Part shown: positions 17,432 to 20,865 of the stretch, piece by piece
Numbering within the stretch: the first letter of the stretch is position 1
Layout: the number at the start of each line of letters is the position of its first letter
Source: JBGSWE01 sp049292975
GTDB lineage: Bacteria; Patescibacteriota; Saccharimonadia; Saccharimonadales; JACDBH01
DNA length: 20,865 nucleotides
Reading direction: 5' to 3'
Assembly: GCA_049292975.1 (NCBI GenBank)
Contig: JBATRZ010000044.1
Location: 1-20,865, forward strand
The notes under the pieces: model-generated
What the model saw: the letters and a program-made list of their open reading frames with translations, nothing else
What the model was told of the DNA's origin: nothing
Databases searched by the model: none
Position numbers and translations under genes: made by a program

Positions 17432-18698
17432 ATCCTGTCAGTTTCTCCAGGGTTTTTTCGGTCATCAAGCGGGCATGGATGTCGCGCAGCGCCTCGGGCT
17501 TGGCTAGCTCGGCTTGGGCAGCCGGGTCCTGGTATTGGGCTTTCATTATCTGCAGGCGGATTTCGGCTTCTTCGGGGGTTACTTCGATCTTCTCAGCCTC
17601 GGCAATTTCGCTAAGGATAATGCCTGCCTTAACGCGCTTTTCGGCAGCCGGACGCTTCTGCTCACGGTGCTCCCCGGCGGTTACACCTTCTTCTTTAAGG
17701 TGTTCTTCCCAGGTCTGGCCGCGGTAGGTTAGGTTCTGGCGCTCGTCGTTCTCGATGCGGTCAATCTGCTCATCTATCAGTACCTGCGGTATCTCCACCG
17801 TACTCTTGCTGGCAATCTTCTCCAGCAATTCATTCTCGAACCTGGTAGCCGATTCACGCTCACGCTCGAAGGTAAGCTGCTTCTTGATGTCTTCTTTAAG
17901 GGCCGCGACGTCCTTGAACGGACCTACGGCCGCAGCGAAATCATCATTTATATCAGGTAGTTCAACCTCTGATACTTTGTGTACGGCTACCTCAAAGGTA
18001 ACCGTCTTGCCCTGCAGGGCGCGCACACCGTAGTCTTTAGGAAACGTAATCTTAAAGGTCCTTGTCTCGCCTGCTTTGGCGCCGATAAGGTTGTCCTCAA
18101 AACCCGGGATGAAGGCGTTTGAGCCCAAGCTCAGCGGGTAGTCTTTGCCGTCCGCGCCCTGGACAGGCGCAGCCTTAGCATCGGTACCCTTAAAATCTAT
18201 CAGTACTTGGTCGCCAGACTTGGCGGCGCGCTCTACCGGCTTGTGGCTGGCCGCGCGCGTACGCAGCGATTCAATAACGTCACTAACCGCCTTGGCGTCT
18301 ACCCCTACTACTTCTTTGGCCAGCCTTATCTTCTTATAGTCGGCCAGTTTGATAGCGCCGATGGTTGGTACCGTCACATCAAACTCCAGCTCGGTGTAGG
18401 GTACGAATTTTTTTATAGTTACCTCGGGGTTGGCTACCGGACGCATATTTTCTTTGCGAATAATCCCGCTGTAAATACGGTTGATAGCTTCCTCGATGAC
18501 TTCTGATTGCAGTATGTTTGGGTTGAGGTTTTTCTCCACCATCTCCAGCGGCACTTTGCCATCGCGAAAACCGGCTACGCGCACTTGGGGGGCCAGTTTT
18601 TGCAGCGCGAAGTTTTTGGCCTTGGTTATTTCTGCAAGCCCGGCACGAATGACAAGCTTGGTTTCTGTAGGGGTGGGATTTGAGCGTTGGATATGCAT
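17418..18698 (-). CDS. tig: Trigger factor
   Basis: Trigger factor is the ribosome-bound chaperone and peptidyl-prolyl isomerase that meets nascent chains. The 426 residues fit the family. The ribosome-binding signature GFRDGKVP is at residues 43-50. The FKBP-type isomerase domain is at about 160-245 (GDQVLIDFKG, FIPGFEDNLIGAKAGE), followed by the long C-terminal chaperone domain. ATG 18698 is 8 nt downstream of a -10 box and has no Shine-Dalgarno site, so the mRNA is probably leaderless. Its -35 box is supplied by the heptad repeat element in the hisS-tig spacer. The stop overlaps the next gene by 14 nt. No substitutions stand out. Confidence 0.96.
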   Translation of the reverse strand: MHIQRSNPTPTETKLVIRAGLAEITKAKNFALQKLAPQVRVAGFRDGKVPLEMVEKNLNPNILQSEVIEEAINRIYSGIIRKENMRPVANPEVTIKKFVPYTELEFDVTVPTIGAIKLADYKKIRLAKEVVGVDAKAVSDVIESLRTRAASHKPVERAAKSGDQVLIDFKGTDAKAAPVQGADGKDYPLSLGSNAFIPGFEDNLIGAKAGETRTFKITFPKDYGVRALQGKTVTFEVAVHKVSEVELPDINDDFAAAVGPFKDVAALKEDIKKQLTFERERESATRFENELLEKIASKSTVEIPQVLIDEQIDRIENDERQNLTYRGQTWEEHLKEEGVTAGEHREQKRPAAEKRVKAGIILSEIAEAEKIEVTPEEAEIRLQIMKAQYQDPAAQAELAKPEALRDIHARLMTEKTLEKLTGYAAK

Positions 18699-18706
18699 AG
18701 GAAATA

Positions 18707-18735
18707 ATCTTAACAGATACGCAACTGATTAGCAA
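18707..18735 (-). promoter_or_regulatory. tig promoter (leaderless)
   Basis: On the minus strand TTGCTA (18730-18735) and TAAGAT (18707-18712) are separated by 17 nt, with TG-T before the -10 box. TATCTGTT (18712-18719) abuts the -10. The -10 ends 8 nt before ATG 18698. The -35 lies inside the terminal word of the heptad repeat element. Confidence 0.6.
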
Positions 18736-18848
18736 TTTGCGATTGGCGATAATCAAAAGACTGGCCATTGGCTATGGGCAAGGAATTGAAACTAAATGGC
18801 TAATCGCACATCGCTAATGTTTTGCTAACGGCAAATTACTAATTGTTA
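18728..18848. repeat. Heptad-phased imperfect palindrome in the hisS-tig spacer
   Basis: On the plus strand ATTAGCA, ATTTGCG and ATTGGCG are followed by an A-run, then ACTGGCC, ATTGGCT and ATGGGCA, then a 15-bp centre. The other half read in reverse complement is ATTAGTA, ATTTGCC and GTTAGCA, then AAAC, then ATTAGCG, ATGTGCG and ATTAGCC. The layout matches the element at 11575-11698, including TTTTGCTA beside GCAC words in the right half. The last word contains the hisS stop codon. The element fills the spacer and contributes the tig -35 box. Confidence 0.78.
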
Positions 18849-20156
18849 AATGGCTTTACGGTGGTCCTTAACGATGCTGACGATTCTTTGCAGTGAGTGG
18901 GTCTCTTCGGTACTGTTAGCCAGGTTTTTTATCTTGTAGCGTTCATCCCCGGCTTCTTGCTCGCCCACAAACATGACGTAAGGTACTTGTTTTTTGATGG
19001 CGCTCTTCAGCTGCTTGTCGGTTTTGCGGCCGGTGATATCAAAGGCCACATTCACGCCCATTTCGCGCAACTCGGCAGATACTTTGAGAGTGTGTTCGTA
19101 AGTTTCGCCGATGGATATCAGGTAAACATCTGTTTCGGTGCGGGTTTTTGGCACTAAGGCGTGGCTTTTCAGGAATTCCATCAATACTACGTCGCTGACG
19201 GCAAAGCCAACGGTTGGCACCGGCTCAACGCCAAACAGCCCCACCAAGCCGTCGTAGCGGCCGCCGCCAAACATCGAACGGTTATTAGCAGGATCGGTAT
19301 CAAACACCTCAAAAACAAAACCAGTGTAGTAATCCAGTCCGCGCATAAGGGTAATGTCAAATTTGACGTTATGAATACCAAGCGCGCTGCAGATTTTGAC
19401 CAGCTTCAGCAGCTCCTGAGCGCCGTTATGTTCCAGCAACTCCGCAGGCAGGTCTATTAGCGACTTGGCCTGCAGCAAAGCCAGCAGCTTGTCGCTGGCG
19501 CCCTGTTCGCGCAAGGACGGAGCAATCGAGGCCTCAATTAGCGCCTTGAACTCATTACCGGGCAGCTTATGCATCTTATCTATCAGGCGGGCAATGGTTT
19601 TTTGTTCGGTTGCATCCAGGCCCAGCCAATCGTGCATGACAAAGTTCATTAGCGCCCGGTTATTGATACGGATCTCGTACATATCGTGTTTGGCCTTAAA
19701 ACTGGCCATAAGCGCGTCTACCATCTGCAGCATCTCAAGCTCGGCTGCCAGGCCTTCCACGCCGAACAAATCCACATTGAGTTGGTAAAACTCACGGCCG
19801 CGGCCCTTCTGCGGCCGTTCGTAGCGCCAGCATGACGGAATTGAGAACCAGCGGATGGGTAATGCCAGCTCCTGGCGCTTGCCGGCTACCAGCCGTGAAA
19901 CGCTGGGCGTCATCTCCGGCCGTAACATGACGATGCGGTCGCCGCGGTCTTTGAAGGCATAGGACTGCTCATTTACCAGTTCGTCACCGCTTTTGGCAGC
20001 AAACAATTCGGCAGGCTCCAAGATGGGGGCATCGTACTCCTCGTAGCCGAAACTGCGGCAAACTAAGCGCCAGTTACTGAACAGCTTGTCCAGCACCCGC
20101 TTGTCTTCCGGGTAAAAGTCGCGTGCTCCCTTATAGGGCTGGGTAGACAAACTCAT
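18846..20156 (-). CDS. hisS: Histidyl-tRNA synthetase
   Basis: HisRS charges tRNA-His with histidine, using ATP, as a class II dimeric synthetase. From ATG 20156 it has 436 residues. The N-terminal PYKGARDFYP, motif 2 (FSIPSCWRYERPQKGRGREFYQ split around 104-125), the histidine-binding RGLDYYTG (272-279) and motif 3 with FGGGRYDGL (296-304) are present. An anticodon-binding domain fills the last ~100 residues. ATG 20156 gives the standard N-terminus and has AGGAAGG about 10 nt upstream. An in-frame ATG at 20225 would add 23 unusual residues; it also has AAAGG with 8-nt spacing, so it is a real alternative. A candidate promoter lies at 20329-20357. Confidence 0.95.
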   Translation of the reverse strand: MSLSTQPYKGARDFYPEDKRVLDKLFSNWRLVCRSFGYEEYDAPILEPAELFAAKSGDELVNEQSYAFKDRGDRIVMLRPEMTPSVSRLVAGKRQELALPIRWFSIPSCWRYERPQKGRGREFYQLNVDLFGVEGLAAELEMLQMVDALMASFKAKHDMYEIRINNRALMNFVMHDWLGLDATEQKTIARLIDKMHKLPGNEFKALIEASIAPSLREQGASDKLLALLQAKSLIDLPAELLEHNGAQELLKLVKICSALGIHNVKFDITLMRGLDYYTGFVFEVFDTDPANNRSMFGGGRYDGLVGLFGVEPVPTVGFAVSDVVLMEFLKSHALVPKTRTETDVYLISIGETYEHTLKVSAELREMGVNVAFDITGRKTDKQLKSAIKKQVPYVMFVGEQEAGDERYKIKNLANSTEETHSLQRIVSIVKDHRKAI

Positions 20157-20328
20157 CTCAACACAACCTTCCTGCTGCAACCGCTCCTGGCCGGTATACT
20201 GACCGCATACCGCTGACAAAGTCATTAGCTATACCTTTGCTGCATCTAACGCGTCCAGCATACCAACCAGATAGCAGTTTCGCATTTGGAACGCCGTACT
20301 GGGATGAGTTTGGTGCCATATTAGCTCT

Positions 20329-20357
20329 ATTGTATCTTAGAAACGTTGTAAGGATAA
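20329..20357 (-). promoter_or_regulatory. Candidate hisS promoter
   Basis: The -10 box TACAAT (20329-20334) is good, but the -35 is weak (TTATCC at 17 nt or TTTATC at 18 nt). The leader would be about 97 nt to ATG 20225 or 165 nt to ATG 20156. No T-box motif (AGGGTGGNACCGCG) is visible. Confidence 0.4.
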
Positions 20358-20442
20358 AGACAACTTACATCACTTACCCACATTGTTAGTATTATTATAT
20401 CATATTTGTCAATATTTATCTATAATATATCCTACAAATTCA

Positions 20443-20451
20443 TGGTATAGT
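20443..20451 (+). promoter_or_regulatory. Extended -10 promoter of the small plus-strand ORF
   Basis: TG-G-TATAGT on the plus strand is a close match to an extended -10 element; no clear -35 box is present. It lies in a very AT-rich region (about 20380-20460) and would start transcription about 34 nt before the ATG at 20492. Confidence 0.4.
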
Positions 20452-20491
20452 ACTTATGCTAATTCATAAACTCAAATGTAGGTAAAAAGCT

Positions 20492-20596
20492 ATGTTCGAC
20501 ATCACCATCGCACAAATCTCCGGGGCCCTGACAGGTGCTATTTTTGCCATTGTCATCGCCGCGCTTATCAATTTTGGACGCGACAGCGATATATAG
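20492..20596 (+). CDS. Candidate 34-residue single-span membrane peptide
   Basis: A 34-codon ORF on the plus strand encodes MFDITIAQISGALTGAIFAI and ends with INFGRDSDI. Residues 9-28 are one continuous hydrophobic, Ala/Ile/Gly-rich span with small polar ends, typical of a single-pass small membrane protein. TAGG lies about 9 nt before the ATG, and an extended -10 box is upstream. A hairpin follows at 20626-20658. It is the only plausible plus-strand gene in the window and converges on tRNA-Leu. Many such short ORFs arise by chance, but promoter, hydrophobic span and terminator together make this one credible. Function unknown. Confidence 0.5.
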   Translation: MFDITIAQISGALTGAIFAIVIAALINFGRDSDI

Positions 20597-20625
20597 CTCC
20601 AGTTTCTGCTTGTAAGTAACAGCCC

Positions 20626-20658
20626 GCCGCGCCTGGTACTTATAGACTGGCGCGCGGC
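20626..20658 (+). terminator. GC-rich hairpin between the convergent small ORF and tRNA-Leu
   Basis: GCCGCGCC (20626-20633) pairs with GGCGCGCGGC (20649-20658) over 8 bp with a 2-nt bulge around a 15-nt loop. On the plus strand ATTGTCTTAATT follows, only moderately U-rich. Its position between convergent transcription units suggests a shared terminator. Confidence 0.5.
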
Positions 20659-20714
20659 ATTGTCTTAATTAGTTAATAGTGCGAATGAAGTAACTGCGGT
20701 GCGGTTAAATAATG

Positions 20715-20799
20715 TGGTGGGGATGAAAGGACTTGAACCTTCACGCATTGCTGCACGTGCTCCTAAGGCACGCGTGTATACCAATTTCACCACATCCCC
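20715..20799 (-). tRNA. tRNA-Leu (anticodon UAG) with encoded CCA
   Basis: On the minus strand the 7-bp acceptor stem GGGGATG/CATCCCC (20793-20799 with 20719-20725) closes a full class II cloverleaf. The anticodon loop CTTAGGA gives anticodon UAG (20763-20765), which reads CUA and other CUN leucine codons. The variable arm is 13 nt, as in leucine and serine tRNAs. The T arm is GAAGG-TTCAAGT-CCTTT. The discriminator is A and the 3' CCA is encoded (20715-20717). The upstream 66 bp to the window edge hold no clear promoter. Confidence 0.95.
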
Positions 20800-20865
20800 G
20801 TATTTCCAGTTTAATTTAGAATGTACGTTTTGCTTTGAGGAAGAGCACGCGGGCGTGTATACACA

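Noticed and set aside
18379..18768. 129-codon minus-strand frame overlapping the start of tig
   Set aside because: It lies inside tig and the heptad repeat in another frame; composition is not protein-like.
20157..20225. 23-residue N-terminal extension of hisS
   Set aside because: The extension does not look like HisRS, whose N-terminus starts near PYKGARDF. It keeps a plausible ribosome-binding site, so it is only tentatively rejected.
20226..20345. T-box riboswitch in the hisS leader
   Set aside because: No AGGGTGGNACCGCG-like T-box sequence or terminator is visible.

Overview
The window reads as part of a small-genome bacterial chromosome, most likely Candidatus Saccharibacteria (TM7) within the Patescibacteria. 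This placement is inference from protein flavour: EF-Tu and EF-G wording, a divergent RNA polymerase beta' subunit, and short proteins with no recognisable relatives. The genetic code is standard, with UGA not read as glycine. All recognised genes but one lie on the minus strand, so transcription runs from high to low coordinates.

In transcription order (right to left): tRNA-Leu(UAG); a 34-codon plus-strand small ORF converging on it; hisS; tig overlapping a small membrane protein gene; clpP under a perfect CIRCE operator; an unrecognised protein; a 360-bp rpoB leader; rpoB-rpoC with a terminator; the str operon rpsL-rpsG-fusA; a secreted DUF1996 protein; a four-helix membrane protein; tuf with a long folded leader and a terminator; and the start of another gene leaving the left edge. 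The content is transcription (rpoB, rpoC), translation (rpsL, rpsG, fusA, tuf, hisS, tRNA-Leu) and protein folding and turnover (tig, clpP).

The non-coding DNA and a few protein details are the most interesting parts. (1) The rpoB-rpoC and hisS-tig spacers are built almost wholly from degenerate 7-bp words (about ATTNGCN) arranged as imperfect palindromes of the same architecture. The rpsL-rpsG spacer has a third 7-bp-phased palindrome with different words. (2) Two large RNA folds appear, an 86-nt hairpin in the tuf leader and a ~109-nt hairpin with a GUAA loop between rpsG and fusA. (3) The 8-mer TATCTGTT recurs at the rpsL, rpoB and tig promoters. (4) Five genes have good promoters only 7-12 nt before the ATG, implying leaderless or near-leaderless mRNAs. 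The ribosomal, elongation factor and RNA polymerase genes use Shine-Dalgarno sites. (5) RpoC has lost seven of its eight zinc-binding cysteines, EF-G has Asn in place of the NKxD aspartate plus an altered G5 loop, and S12 has Pro at the classical streptomycin-resistance position Lys88.

Several start codons were set from ribosome-binding or promoter sites: rpoC at GTG 11551, clpP at ATG 16910, the DUF1996 gene at ATG 4057, hisS at ATG 20156 and the 15644-16273 gene at ATG 16273. No CRISPR array, insertion sequence, prophage or replication origin was seen.
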